NCBI RefSeq assembly: GCF_017495225.1
Contig: NZ_JAFEIG010000033.1
Coordinates: 238,500 to 302,499 of the forward strand
Direction: 5' to 3'
DNA: 64,000 nt
Source of the DNA: Daejeonella sp.
Lineage (GTDB): Bacteria > Bacteroidota > Bacteroidia > Sphingobacteriales > Sphingobacteriaceae
The position numbers and the translations under genes were made by a program. Positions 45,753 to 55,432 of the stretch are shown piece by piece; the stretch's first letter is position 1, and each line of letters begins with the position of its first letter. The notes under the pieces are model-generated. The model had not been told where the DNA came from, made no database searches, and saw only the letters and a program-made list of their open reading frames with translations.

Positions 45753-46907
45753 ATGATCAAAAAGCGTTCGTTTTTTAATTCTTTATTTGCATTTACCCTC
45801 GGATTCCCTGTTTTGCTTGTGGCACAAACTACGCAAAGCGATGGGAAACGTATAAATACAATAAAAACGGCTGCTCCTTTTTTACTTATCACTCCCGACG
45901 CTAGATCTGGGGCAATGGGTGATGCTGGAGTTGCAATTTCGCCTGATGCAAATTCATTGCATTGGAATCCTGCTAAATTAGCTTTTCTAACTAAGCCAAC
46001 TGGGATATCTGCTTCATACACACCATGGTTAAGAAATTTGGTGCCAGATGTTGATTTGGGATATCTAACACTTTACCATCGCTTAGATAGTCGAAATACT
46101 ATCGGCGGTGCTTTGCGCTATTTTTCTTATGGCTCTATTCAACTTACTGATAATAGCCAGAATGATATTGGTGTGTACAGTCCCAATGAGTTTTCTATAG
46201 AAGGCACCTACGCAAGAAAATTTGGCGATAATTTCTCAATGGGTTCATCAATTAGATACATTAGGTCAAGCTTGAGTAATGGTCAATTCAATGGTCAGGA
46301 GATACAAGCCGCCACAGCACTTGCTGCAGATGCTTCTGCATATTATAAAGAAGGAACAGTGATTTTTGGAACCGATGCTGAGCTTGCTTTAGGAATAAAT
46401 ATTTCAAATATAGGCTCCAAGATGAGCTACTCTGATAATGGCACAAAATCTTTTCTTCCCACTAATATGAAAATTGGAGGTGCTTCAACTTTTATGTTAG
46501 ATGATTTGAGTACCCTAACCTTTGCTCTTGATTTGAATAAACTTTTGGTGCCTACCAATCCAATTAGAGATGCAAATGGTAGGATTATTAGTGGTAAAGA
46601 TCCTGATCGGTCGGTTCCATCTGCTATTTTCGGCTCTTTTAATGATGCACCTGGTGGTTTTTCTGAAGAATTGAGTGAAATTAGTTATTCCTTCGGAATG
46701 GAATATTGGTATAATAAACAATTCGCTCTTCGTTCTGGATATTTTTATGAGACCCCAACAAAGGGCGATAGAAGGTATTTCACCTTAGGTGCAGGCTTGA
46801 AATATAATGTATTTAATCTTGATATTGCCTACCTCTTGGCAAATCAACAGACCAGTCCCTTAGCGCAAACACTGCGCTTCTCATTGGTGTTTAATTTCGG
46901 AAAATAA
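45753..46907 (+). CDS. porV: Type IX secretion outer-membrane protein PorV/LptO
   Basis: The 384-residue protein has a signal peptide (cleavage near LLVAQ-T). The FadL-like beta-barrel shows ARSGAMGDAGVAISPDANS near its start and alternating strands to a C-terminal aromatic-ended strand. PorV shuttles cargo in the type IX system and forms an attachment complex with PorU. I choose ATG 45753; the frame's TTG at 45732 lies inside the promoter box. ispF follows 3 bases after its stop. Confidence 0.92.
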   Translation: MIKKRSFFNSLFAFTLGFPVLLVAQTTQSDGKRINTIKTAAPFLLITPDARSGAMGDAGVAISPDANSLHWNPAKLAFLTKPTGISASYTPWLRNLVPDVDLGYLTLYHRLDSRNTIGGALRYFSYGSIQLTDNSQNDIGVYSPNEFSIEGTYARKFGDNFSMGSSIRYIRSSLSNGQFNGQEIQAATALAADASAYYKEGTVIFGTDAELALGINISNIGSKMSYSDNGTKSFLPTNMKIGGASTFMLDDLSTLTFALDLNKLLVPTNPIRDANGRIISGKDPDRSVPSAIFGSFNDAPGGFSEELSEISYSFGMEYWYNKQFALRSGYFYETPTKGDRRYFTLGAGLKYNVFNLDIAYLLANQQTSPLAQTLRFSLVFNFGK

Positions 46908-46910
46908 ATA

Positions 46911-47393
46911 ATGAAAATCAGAGTTGGCTTTGGGTTTGATGTACATCAATTGGTTGATAATCACCCATTTATTTTAGGCGGTGTAAAATTGGATCATCCT
47001 TCAGGAGCTTTTGGGCATTCGGATGCGGATGTTTTGGTACACGCAATTTGCGATGCATTGCTTGGAGCAGCTAATTTACGTGATATTGGTTTCCATTTTT
47101 CAAATACCGACGATCGCTGGAAAGGAATAAGTAGTCTAATTCTTCTTAAAGAATGTGTTTCTTTATTAAATCAAAAGGGCTGGAATGTGGGAAATATTGA
47201 TGCTATGCTCTGCTTGGAAGCTCCTAAAATAAATCCACATATCCCCGAAATGAAGGTTAATATCGCTCAAGCTGCAGGTATTAGTGAGGATGATATCTCT
47301 ATCAAAGCAACAACAAATGAAACAATGGGCTTTATTGGTAGAAAAGAGGGATTAGTGGCTTATGCTGTTTGCCTAATTGAGAAGTCGGCTTAA
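46911..47393 (+). CDS. ispF: 2-C-methyl-D-erythritol 2,4-cyclodiphosphate synthase
   Basis: IspF (160 residues) catalyses a middle step of the MEP isoprenoid pathway. Zinc ligands D10 and H12 are in GFDVHQL, and the GHSDADVLVHAICDAL and DIGFHF motifs are present. The C-terminal KATTNETMGFIGRKEG is typical. It is closely spaced with porV, probably one transcript. Confidence 0.96.
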   Translation: MKIRVGFGFDVHQLVDNHPFILGGVKLDHPSGAFGHSDADVLVHAICDALLGAANLRDIGFHFSNTDDRWKGISSLILLKECVSLLNQKGWNVGNIDAMLCLEAPKINPHIPEMKVNIAQAAGISEDDISIKATTNETMGFIGRKEGLVAYAVCLIEKSA

Positions 47394-47396
47394 AAA

Positions 47397-47561
47397 CTAT
47401 TTATTTTTTTCTTGTGGCATTACCTGACTAAAGTCGGCAGTGCATTTACCACAATTACTCGCACATCCTGCCTTGCTTTTCATGCCTTTATAAGCCAAAT
47501 TACCCACATAAAGTAGAGCCAGAGCAAATAAAACAATAACCGCTATTAATTGAATGTCCAT
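47397..47561 (-). CDS. FeoB-associated Cys-rich membrane protein, 54 residues
   Basis: The frame encodes one membrane helix (about residues 4-22), then a short loop with the cysteine pattern AGCASNCGKC. That is the layout of the small FeoB-associated Cys-rich proteins (PF12669 type). It is convergent with ispF, ending 3 bases from that gene's stop. No feoA or feoB lies in the window, so the ferrous-iron transporter it would assist must be elsewhere. Confidence 0.75.
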   Translation of the reverse strand: MDIQLIAVIVLFALALLYVGNLAYKGMKSKAGCASNCGKCTADFSQVMPQEKNK

Positions 47562-47745
47562 ATTCAAAAATACAGTTTTTTGGCAAATTATTGGTCAGGG
47601 GGATGTAAATTCAATTCCTCAAATGACATTCAATTAGGATTTGAATCTGCTCATTTGATATTTAAAGCTTAGCCTTATTTGTTGGATTGGGTTTTGTTTC
47701 CATCTCCTTAAATTATCATCTTATGGAATTCTCCTTTATAAATCG

Positions 47746-47753
47746 TACCTTTG
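47746..47753 (+). promoter_or_regulatory. Probable typA promoter -7 box
   Basis: TACCTTTG matches TAnnTTTG and lies 24 bases before the typA start. No clear -33 TTG at the usual distance. The remaining spacer (47562-47745) shows nothing else recognisable. Confidence 0.5.
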
Positions 47754-47777
47754 CAAAAAATTTAAGGTAATTTTTTA

Positions 47778-49589
47778 ATGCAAAAAATAAGAAACATAGC
47801 GATCATCGCTCACGTTGACCACGGTAAAACTACATTGGTTGATAAAATTTTACACCAAACTAATTTGTTCCGTGACAATCAGGAAACTGGTGATTTGATA
47901 CTAGATAATAATGATCTTGAACGCGAACGTGGTATTACCATTGTCTCCAAGAACGTTTCTGTTAGCTACAAAGGTGTCAAGATTAATATTATTGATACTC
48001 CTGGTCACGCCGATTTCGGTGGTGAGGTAGAGCGAGTACTTAAAATGGCTGATGGGGTAGTATTACTAGTTGATGCTTTTGAAGGTGCCATGCCTCAGAC
48101 TCGATTTGTGACTCAAAAAGCACTTTCTCTAGGTCTTAAGCCTGTAGTAATTGTAAATAAAGTTGATAAAGAAAACTGTCGCCCAGAAGAAGTTTACGAA
48201 TCAGTTTTTGAATTATTCTTCAACCTTGAGGCTACCGAAGATCAGTTAGATTTCCCTGTACTTTACGGTTCTTCAAAGCAAGGATGGATGAACCACGACT
48301 GGAAAGTTCAAACTGAAGATATCACTCCATTATTGGATACTATTTTAGAGCATATTCCTGCGGCACCAAGTTTTGATGGTACCCTTCAGATGCAAATCAC
48401 ATCATTGGATTATTCTTCTTTCGTTGGACGTATCGCAATTGGTCGTGTAGCGCGTGGTGTAATTAAGGAAAACCAACCGGTTTCTTTAGTGAAGCGTGAT
48501 GGAACAATTCAAAAATCAAGAATTAAAGAATTATATACTTTCGAAGGCTTAGGAAAAATTAGAGTTCAGGAAGTTTCTTCAGGAGATATCTGTGCCGTAG
48601 TTGGTATTGATGGCTTCGATATTGGTGATACTATCGCCGATTTTGAAAAGCCTGAACAACTAGAGGTTATCAAGATTGATGAGCCAACAATGAATATGTT
48701 GTTCACCATCAATAACTCACCAATGTTTGGTAAGGAAGGAAAATTTGTAACCTCACAGCGTTTACGTGAGCGTCTTTACAAAGAGATGGAGAAGAACTTA
48801 GCTCTTAAGGTTGTTGAAACAGAATCGCCTGATTCATACTTAGTGTATGGTCGTGGTATTCTGCATTTATCAGTTTTAATCGAGACTATGCGTCGCGAGG
48901 GTTATGAGCTTCAAGTGGGACAACCACAAGTTATCATTAAGCATATTGATGGGGTTAAATGTGAGCCTATCGAAACGCTAATTGTAGATGTACCGGCAGA
49001 GGTTTCAGGTAAAGTAATTGAACTTGTAACTCAACGTAAAGGTGAATTATTAATTATGGAGCCAAAAGGTGATCTTCAGCATTTAGAATTTGAGATTCCT
49101 GCTCGTGGTATCATTGGATTACGTAATAATGTGTTAACAGCAACTGCTGGTGAAGCAATTATGGCGCACCGTTTTAAGGCTTATGAGCCTTGGAAGGGTA
49201 CAATCCCTGGTCGTTTGAATGGTGTTCTTGTTTCTATGGAAAAAGGTTCAACTACCGCTTACTCTATCGATAAATTACAAGATCGTGGTCGTTTCTTTGT
49301 TGAACCTGGTGTTGAGGTTTATGAGGGACAAATCATGGGTGAGCATATTCGTGATAATGACTTAGTTGTAAACGTAGTAAAAGGAAAAGCTTTAACCAAT
49401 ATGCGTGCATCTGGTACTGATGACAATACTCGTATTGCAACAGCTGTTAAATTCTCTTTGGAAGAAGCAATGGAATATATCCAAGCCGATGAGTACATAG
49501 AGATTACTCCTAAAAGCATGCGTTTACGTAAGATTTACTTAACTGAAAACGAACGTAAGATCAATGCTAAGAAGTTTGTAAATCAATAA
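47778..49589 (+). CDS. typA: Ribosome-associated GTPase TypA/BipA
   Basis: The 603-residue translational GTPase has G1 AHVDHGKTTL (residues 11-20), a switch region with RERGITI, G3 DTPGH and G4 NKVD. EF-G-like domains follow, then the BipA-specific C-terminal domain with GRFFVEPGVEVYEGQIMGEH. It binds 70S ribosomes and aids 50S assembly and stress adaptation. Complete. A terminator follows. Confidence 0.97.
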   Translation: MQKIRNIAIIAHVDHGKTTLVDKILHQTNLFRDNQETGDLILDNNDLERERGITIVSKNVSVSYKGVKINIIDTPGHADFGGEVERVLKMADGVVLLVDAFEGAMPQTRFVTQKALSLGLKPVVIVNKVDKENCRPEEVYESVFELFFNLEATEDQLDFPVLYGSSKQGWMNHDWKVQTEDITPLLDTILEHIPAAPSFDGTLQMQITSLDYSSFVGRIAIGRVARGVIKENQPVSLVKRDGTIQKSRIKELYTFEGLGKIRVQEVSSGDICAVVGIDGFDIGDTIADFEKPEQLEVIKIDEPTMNMLFTINNSPMFGKEGKFVTSQRLRERLYKEMEKNLALKVVETESPDSYLVYGRGILHLSVLIETMRREGYELQVGQPQVIIKHIDGVKCEPIETLIVDVPAEVSGKVIELVTQRKGELLIMEPKGDLQHLEFEIPARGIIGLRNNVLTATAGEAIMAHRFKAYEPWKGTIPGRLNGVLVSMEKGSTTAYSIDKLQDRGRFFVEPGVEVYEGQIMGEHIRDNDLVVNVVKGKALTNMRASGTDDNTRIATAVKFSLEEAMEYIQADEYIEITPKSMRLRKIYLTENERKINAKKFVNQ

Positions 49590-49612
49590 CAGAATTCTTT
49601 AGCAAATAAAAT

Positions 49613-49642
49613 AAAGGCTCGGTGTAAACTGAGCCTTTTCTT
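49613..49642 (+). terminator. Terminator after typA
   Basis: An imperfect 8-bp-plus stem, AAAGGCTC (49613-49620) with GAGCCTTT (49631-49638), extends inward with one mismatch. A short T-rich tail follows. Confidence 0.75.
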
Positions 49643-49706
49643 ATTTAAGGGTGTGAGCTAAGAAAAAAATTGCCACCTTTAAAAACAAATTAATTATTTT
49701 GTTTTA

Positions 49707-51032
49707 ATGAAGTTTCCAGCGGTACCAGGCTTCGACCAACAAGCATTTAATAAATACCTGAAAAATACGGGCTGGCTATTTCTTGCCCGTGTGGGTAGCT
49801 TAATTATTAAAATTCTTGCTGGAATTGCAGTGGCTAATTATCTTGGTCGTGCAGATAATGGATTATTGAACTATCCGCTTGTTTTCGTAACTTTTTTTAT
49901 TGCTGCTGCTGCATTGGGTCTTGATGGTTTCATCACACGCGAATTACTTGCATCGCCAGCTAATAAAAATAAATTATTAGGAACGGCTTTTCGAATGCGT
50001 TTTTTTGCAGGCTTAATCATTATTCCTCTGGCTGCAGGTGCTTTCCTAATTTTTAAAGGTAATAACTCCGAAATTCCTCTAAGTTATATTCTAATTGCAT
50101 CCTGCATAGGTTTAGCGCAGTCATTAAATATTATCGATAGCTATTTCCAGTCGCAAGTTCAAGGAAAATATGTGATGATGGTCCAAGTGGCGGGCAATCT
50201 GCTCTCTGCGGCCTTAAAACTAGTGCTGATTACCATTTCTGCCCCTTTATCTTGGTTCATCTGGACTTTGCTTGCCGATGCGGTATTAATTGGTATTGGA
50301 TATTTATTTGTGTATAGACTAAGGTCTAATAAGGTTTCGGAATGGCAATTTGAGGGTAAATTAGCCCAATATCTTCTGAAACATTCATGGCCATTGGCTT
50401 TTTCGGCTATTTTGGTGACTATTTACATGAAAATCGGTCAGCTGATGGTTGAAAGTTTTTTAGGAGTATCTGCCCTTGGGGTCTATTCAACGGTGGTAAA
50501 CTGGAGTGAAAGTTGGTATTTTATTCCCGTGGCTATTGTTAGCTCTATTTTTCCAGCTATCATGAATGCGCGAAGAGATGACCCTATTCGCTATCAAAAG
50601 AGATTAAGAGATCTTTATGATTTGATGATGGTGATTAGTTTGACGATTGCGATTTTCATGACCTTTGCCTCCCCATTTATCTATACTTATTTTTACGCTG
50701 CCGAGTTTGCTGAAGGAGCTAAAATCCTCTCAATTCATGTCTGGGCAGGTGTTTTTGTCTTTTTGGGGAGTGCTAGCGGACAATATTTAATTGCCGAGGG
50801 CTACACTAAATATTCTTTATACAGAACAGGCGCTGGTGCAGTTGTGAATGTAGTTTTAGGTTTTTTATGGATACCTTTGTACGGACTTCAAGGAGCTGCA
50901 TTTGCAACATTGATTGCTTATTTTTCGGCAACTTTCTTTATTCTTGTCTTTCCTAAGACTCGAAATCAGGGAATAATAATGCTGAAATCATTATTTTTAA
51001 TTTCACTCATTCAAAAAATTGTAAAGCGTTGA
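49707..51032 (+). CDS. Polysaccharide flippase (Wzx/MATE-like)
   Basis: The 441-residue protein has twelve or more hydrophobic segments and the polysaccharide-biosynthesis flippase layout, beginning with LFLARVGSLIIKILAGIAVANYLG. Such proteins move lipid-linked oligosaccharides across the inner membrane. It opens a loose polysaccharide group (methyltransferases and glycosyltransferases to 58305). The next gene starts within its last codon. Confidence 0.9.
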   Translation: MKFPAVPGFDQQAFNKYLKNTGWLFLARVGSLIIKILAGIAVANYLGRADNGLLNYPLVFVTFFIAAAALGLDGFITRELLASPANKNKLLGTAFRMRFFAGLIIIPLAAGAFLIFKGNNSEIPLSYILIASCIGLAQSLNIIDSYFQSQVQGKYVMMVQVAGNLLSAALKLVLITISAPLSWFIWTLLADAVLIGIGYLFVYRLRSNKVSEWQFEGKLAQYLLKHSWPLAFSAILVTIYMKIGQLMVESFLGVSALGVYSTVVNWSESWYFIPVAIVSSIFPAIMNARRDDPIRYQKRLRDLYDLMMVISLTIAIFMTFASPFIYTYFYAAEFAEGAKILSIHVWAGVFVFLGSASGQYLIAEGYTKYSLYRTGAGAVVNVVLGFLWIPLYGLQGAAFATLIAYFSATFFILVFPKTRNQGIIMLKSLFLISLIQKIVKR

Positions 51033-51673
51033 AAAGAACGGAATCTTACACCAGTTTATTAAATCCTGCAAGGGTAAAAACCTTGCTTTCTTTCGGTATT
51101 AAGGGCTATTTATCCCAAATTGGATGGTTTAAAGCTTTTGAAACCAAATCGGCTATTGGTCGTGATGGTGAGCCTATTCCATGGGTTACTTATTCCTTCA
51201 TCGACTTTATTTCAGATCGTATTCAAAAAGATCATTCTGTATTTGAATTTGGTTCTGGTAATTCAACTTTGTACTATGCAAAGCGTGCTAAAAAAGTGGT
51301 CTCTGTGGAGCATGATGAGAAGTGGTTTGCTAAAATATCATCTTCCAAAGCGGAAAATTCAGAAATGATATTTTGTGAGTTGGAGAAGGGTGGAAAATAC
51401 AGCAAAATGCCCGCCAGCATGGATGAAAAATTCGATATTATTATTGTGGATGGCCGCGATCGTGTAAATTGTTGCCTTGAATCTTTATCCGCTTTGAGCG
51501 ATAGAGGAGTGGTGGTTTTAGACGATTCAGAGCGTGAGCATTATGATGAAGCAATCAAATTCTTTAAAAATAATGGATTTAAGGAGCTTTCATTTAGTGG
51601 AATTTCACCGGGACTGTTTTATCTTAAATCAACATCGGTATTTTATAAAGATTCTAATTGCTTGGGTATTTAA
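51029..51673 (+). CDS. SAM-dependent methyltransferase
   Basis: The 214-residue class I methyltransferase-like protein has motif I in VFEFGSGNSTLYYA, an acidic end of strand 2 in VSVEHDEKW and motif IV in IIIVDGRDR. Its start is a TTG (51029) overlapping the flippase stop by 4 bases, so it is likely translated by coupling. The target is unknown; the flippase suggests a glycan or its lipid carrier. Confidence 0.85.
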   Translation: MKRTESYTSLLNPARVKTLLSFGIKGYLSQIGWFKAFETKSAIGRDGEPIPWVTYSFIDFISDRIQKDHSVFEFGSGNSTLYYAKRAKKVVSVEHDEKWFAKISSSKAENSEMIFCELEKGGKYSKMPASMDEKFDIIIVDGRDRVNCCLESLSALSDRGVVVLDDSEREHYDEAIKFFKNNGFKELSFSGISPGLFYLKSTSVFYKDSNCLGI

Positions 51674-51747
51674 TTAATGGGTTCTAAATGATTATTTATT
51701 TAAATTTTCCTGCAAATTTTAAAATAAACGAATAAAGCTATATCGCT

Positions 51748-54033
51748 ATGAAGGCCATACTTTTTTCAATTCCATTACTAATCGTTTTTTTTCTTCAGTT
51801 AATTTCTGGAGGGAGGATTCATGATTTGACTTTGAGTAATCCTTCTTTTGATACTGTTGGGCTTAAGGATGAATTTTCTAAATCGCCGGTACTTTCTGCT
51901 GAGGAATCGATTAAAAGGATGATTTTGGAAGATGGCTTTAAAATTGAAATTGTTGCTGATGAGCCTCTTTTAAGTTCACCTGTAGCCATGCTTTTTGATG
52001 AGAAAGGCCGCATTTGGGTGGTTGAAATGGAAAATTATATGCCTGATACCTTGGGTACAGGTGAGGATTTGCCGACTGGTAAAATTGTGATTCTTAGCGA
52101 TAAAAATGGCGATGGTAGAATGGATGATAGGCAGGTATTTCTTGATTCTCTCGTTTTACCTCGTGCCTTCAGTTTCTATGAAAATGGCATTTTGGTTGCA
52201 GAATCACCGAACTTATGGTTCTATGAAATTTCAAATGATAAACCAGTGTCTAAAGTTTTGGTTGATGCTAAGTATGCCGAGGGCGGAAATGTAGAACATC
52301 AGCCCAATGGTTTGTTAAGAGCATTAGATAATTGGATTTACAGTGCAAAATCAGGAAAGCGTTACCGCAAATTTAATGGGAAATGGCTGATTGAAAGAAC
52401 GCATTTCAGAGGACAATGGGGAATTTCGCAAGATGATTATGGACGACTCTTTTACAATAATAATTCCGAAAATCTTCAAGGCGATTATTTTAATCCGGGA
52501 TTAGGTGCTTCCAATGAAAACCAACAACGATTGGCGGGTTTTTCAGAAAGCATCATCAAAAATAATCGAGTTTTTCCTATCCGTCAGACACCAGGGGTAA
52601 ATAGGGCTTATATGGAAGGCATTTTAGATGATAGCCTTAAATTGGTGAATTTTACTGCTGCCTGCGGACCCTTAATTTTTAATAGTGAACTATTTGGAGA
52701 TGCCTATTATGGCAATGCATTTGTTGCAGAACCAGCAGGAAACCTAATAAAACGCAATATTTTATCGAATTCCGGTTATGTCGTAAATGGGAAGCAAGCC
52801 TATGTAGATCGTGAATTTTTAGCAAGTACAGATGAAAGATTCAGACCAGTAAATTTGAGTCTTGGTCCCGATGGAGCCCTTTATATCGTAGATATGTATC
52901 GCGGGATTATTCAGCATAAGACCTATTTAACACCTTACTTAAAAGGTCAGATTAAAGCCAGAGATTTATCCAAACCACTCAATTTTGGTCGTATTTATAA
53001 AATTGTCCCGAAGGGCTTAAAGCCTTCTAAATCAGGTAAATATTTAGACAATAAGCGCTTGGTTCAGCAATTTGAAAGCCCAAATGGCTGGCTTAGAAAT
53101 AAAGCACAACAGTTAATTGTGGATTCAAAAAATAAGCAATTTGAAAAGCCACTTAGAGATTTAATTAAATCTAGTGAAAGTCCGCTAGCTGTAATTCACG
53201 CTCTTTGGGCGCTAGAAGGACTTACTCTTCTCAAAAAAGAGGATGTTCTTACTTTGCTAAAATATAGCGATTGGACAATCCGCATGCAGGCCTTGAGCTT
53301 AGTCCCGTCAGTAATTAACAAAGAGAATTATAAGGAGTTTTTGGCTGTTTTCAGATCAATGCTTGTCCAAAATGATGCCTTAGCGGCACCTTATATTGGA
53401 TTTTTAAATCCATTTATTGCTAAATATGATCCTTTAGTTGCAAGACAGCTTTTAATAGATCTAGCTAAAAAATATCCAAATAATAGTTTTACAGCCGATG
53501 CGGTGATCAGCAATTTGGCTAAAAAGGAATCTGAATTTGGGAAAGAGCTTGCAGCAGATACAAGTACTGTTATTAGTAAGCGTTTGAAAAAAGTAATTGA
53601 TGATCTATCAAAGAAGAGTGAATCTACGGTTGATGTTTCTAAGGAATATCCTAAGGGAGCTAGTCTGTTTCGTTCGATATGCCAAACCTGCCATGGTGCC
53701 GATGGGAATGGAATAAATGGCTTGGCACCTCCTTTAAATAAGTCGGAATGGGTAACAGGCGATAAAAGTAGATTAATAAAAGTTATACTTTATGGCTTAG
53801 CCGGACCAATAAAAATTGGAGATAAAGTGTATAAATCGCCAGAAATTAGCGGCGAAATGCCTGGTATTGCTTCCAATACTAGTTTTTCTGATGAGGATAT
53901 CGCAGAAGTAGCTAATTATATTAGAAACTCTTGGTCGAATAAGGCGGATAAGGTTACGAAAGAATCGGTTAGTGAAATACGTGGGAAATATAAGGGGAGA
54001 GAGAAGGCGTTTACGGAGGGGGAGTTGAATTAG
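51748..54033 (+). CDS. Secreted PVC-type haem-binding/dehydrogenase-like protein with cytochrome c domain
   Basis: The 761-residue protein has an N-terminal signal (about residues 1-21). A beta-propeller-like region of the membrane-bound dehydrogenase type (about 55-415, with EMENYMPDT and LGPDGALYIVDMYRG) comes first. An alpha-helical HEAT-like region (about 430-610) follows. The C-terminal cytochrome c domain has CQTCH (residues 645-649) and a later Met candidate in GEMPG. It may oxidise a sugar or alcohol in the periplasm. It interrupts the polysaccharide group; a functional link is not evident. Confidence 0.88.
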   Translation: MKAILFSIPLLIVFFLQLISGGRIHDLTLSNPSFDTVGLKDEFSKSPVLSAEESIKRMILEDGFKIEIVADEPLLSSPVAMLFDEKGRIWVVEMENYMPDTLGTGEDLPTGKIVILSDKNGDGRMDDRQVFLDSLVLPRAFSFYENGILVAESPNLWFYEISNDKPVSKVLVDAKYAEGGNVEHQPNGLLRALDNWIYSAKSGKRYRKFNGKWLIERTHFRGQWGISQDDYGRLFYNNNSENLQGDYFNPGLGASNENQQRLAGFSESIIKNNRVFPIRQTPGVNRAYMEGILDDSLKLVNFTAACGPLIFNSELFGDAYYGNAFVAEPAGNLIKRNILSNSGYVVNGKQAYVDREFLASTDERFRPVNLSLGPDGALYIVDMYRGIIQHKTYLTPYLKGQIKARDLSKPLNFGRIYKIVPKGLKPSKSGKYLDNKRLVQQFESPNGWLRNKAQQLIVDSKNKQFEKPLRDLIKSSESPLAVIHALWALEGLTLLKKEDVLTLLKYSDWTIRMQALSLVPSVINKENYKEFLAVFRSMLVQNDALAAPYIGFLNPFIAKYDPLVARQLLIDLAKKYPNNSFTADAVISNLAKKESEFGKELAADTSTVISKRLKKVIDDLSKKSESTVDVSKEYPKGASLFRSICQTCHGADGNGINGLAPPLNKSEWVTGDKSRLIKVILYGLAGPIKIGDKVYKSPEISGEMPGIASNTSFSDEDIAEVANYIRNSWSNKADKVTKESVSEIRGKYKGREKAFTEGELN

Positions 54034-54123
54034 TAAATTTGTTATTTAATTTTAGATGATATATAAATTTTCTAAAAATTAAACCTAGTAATATTATTTA
54101 CAAGAAAATAATAATTGTTCAAG

Positions 54124-54491
54124 ATGATTAATAAGCCACAAAATTCATTGAAGTCAGAAGAATTGGATTATTGTGTTCAATTGCAAAGGATGGAAATTAT
54201 TGCGAAAAAGCTTGTTACTGAATCGAAAATAGTTAGAGATGAATCGATAAAAGTGCTAAGAGAATTTGAAGAAATTGACAGTTATGATTGCAAAAAAGGT
54301 TAATTAAAAAAATCGGAGAATTACCAAAAGAGCTTTCAGAACGTGTTAAAGAGAATCTTAAAATAGTTTTGGATTTAGACGAATAAATAAGTCTCGGTTT
54401 GCTTGAAGAAAGAGCTATTAAAAACCCTATTTTCAGACAACAGTTGGAAGATAACAAGGTTAAAATTTATAATTCTAAATTTACACATTAA
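54124..54491 (+). pseudogene. Decayed small gene of unknown family
   Basis: An intact start frame (54124-54303, 59 residues, Lys/Glu-rich and helical) ends at TAA. A second frame, shifted by -1 at an AAAAAA run (about 54292-54297), continues with a similar charged helix (IKKIGELPKELSERVKENL) to a stop at 54384-54386. The same frame then remains open to 54491 (LEERAIKNPIFRQQLEDNK). The three parts read like one coiled-coil protein of about 120 residues broken by a frameshift and a nonsense change. Alternatives are a programmed frameshift or separate small genes. No family recognised. Confidence 0.5.
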
Positions 54492-54526
54492 TAGAGGTCT
54501 TTTATTCGAGACCCAAATCATAAATC

Positions 54527-55432
54527 ATGCAAAATTTTGCTCCAATAGCACTTTTCGTATATAATCGGCCGGAACATACTCGGCGAACGATTAAGTTTTT
54601 ACAGCAGAATTTATTGGCTGAAGAATCAAGGCTTTATATTTTTTCTGATGCTGCTAAAGACCTTAATAATGAGTCGCTTGTAGCTGAAGTAAGGGATATT
54701 ATTCGCTCATTTGAAGGTTTTAAGCATATTGAAATTGTTGAGCGTCAAAGTAATTTAGGGCTCGCCAATTCGATTATTGATGGAGTGAATCGCTTGGTAA
54801 AGGACTACGGTAAGGTCATTGTTTTTGAAGATGATTTAATCAGTTCTATGTACACCCTTACTTATTTTAACGATGCTCTAAATCGCTATCAGAATGAAGA
54901 TAAGGTGATGCATATTGGTGCTTATATGTATCCTTTGAAGGAAGAGAATTTACCTGAGACCTTCTTTTATCGTGCGGCTACGAGTTGGGGTTGGGCGACT
55001 TGGGATCGTGCATGGAAGCATTTTGAGCCTGATATCGACCTGATAATCAGTCGCTTTGATCAAGAAAAAAAACATCAATTTTCTATTGAGGGCACTATGA
55101 ATTTTTGGAAACAGATTCAAGAATTCAAGAGTGGTAAGAATAATTCTTGGGCTATACGTTGGTATGCATCAATATTTTTGAGGGGGGGACTAACACTAAA
55201 TCCATCCAATTCGCTCATCAATAATATTGGGCATGATGGTTCTGGGATTCATTCGGGCATGAATGATATTTACCACGTAATTATAAATCCGCGCCCTATT
55301 CAATCGTTCCCCGAGAAAATTGAAGAAGATCAATTAGTCTATCATTCTATTAAATCTTTCCTTAAAAATCGTAAGGGAAGCTTCTGGCAAAGAATAATTC
55401 GCTTTGCTAAAGAGAAATTAAAGAAGTTTTAG
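54527..55432 (+). CDS. Glycosyltransferase, family 2-like
   Basis: The 301-residue protein starts with a GT-A fold (PIALFVYNRPEHTRRTIKFL). An acidic metal/nucleotide-sugar motif EDDLISS appears near residue 100, followed by a Trp-rich segment (ATSWGWATWDRAW) seen in a Bacteroidota family of sugar transferases. No membrane span is visible. It is convergent with the next methyltransferase gene, the stops overlapping by 4 bases. Donor and acceptor unknown. Confidence 0.87.
   Translation: MQNFAPIALFVYNRPEHTRRTIKFLQQNLLAEESRLYIFSDAAKDLNNESLVAEVRDIIRSFEGFKHIEIVERQSNLGLANSIIDGVNRLVKDYGKVIVFEDDLISSMYTLTYFNDALNRYQNEDKVMHIGAYMYPLKEENLPETFFYRAATSWGWATWDRAWKHFEPDIDLIISRFDQEKKHQFSIEGTMNFWKQIQEFKSGKNNSWAIRWYASIFLRGGLTLNPSNSLINNIGHDGSGIHSGMNDIYHVIINPRPIQSFPEKIEEDQLVYHSIKSFLKNRKGSFWQRIIRFAKEKLKKF

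Noticed and set aside
47565..47572. TATTTTTG on the minus strand as promoter of the FeoB-associated peptide
   Set aside because: It ends only 4 bases before the start codon, which leaves no room for a leader.
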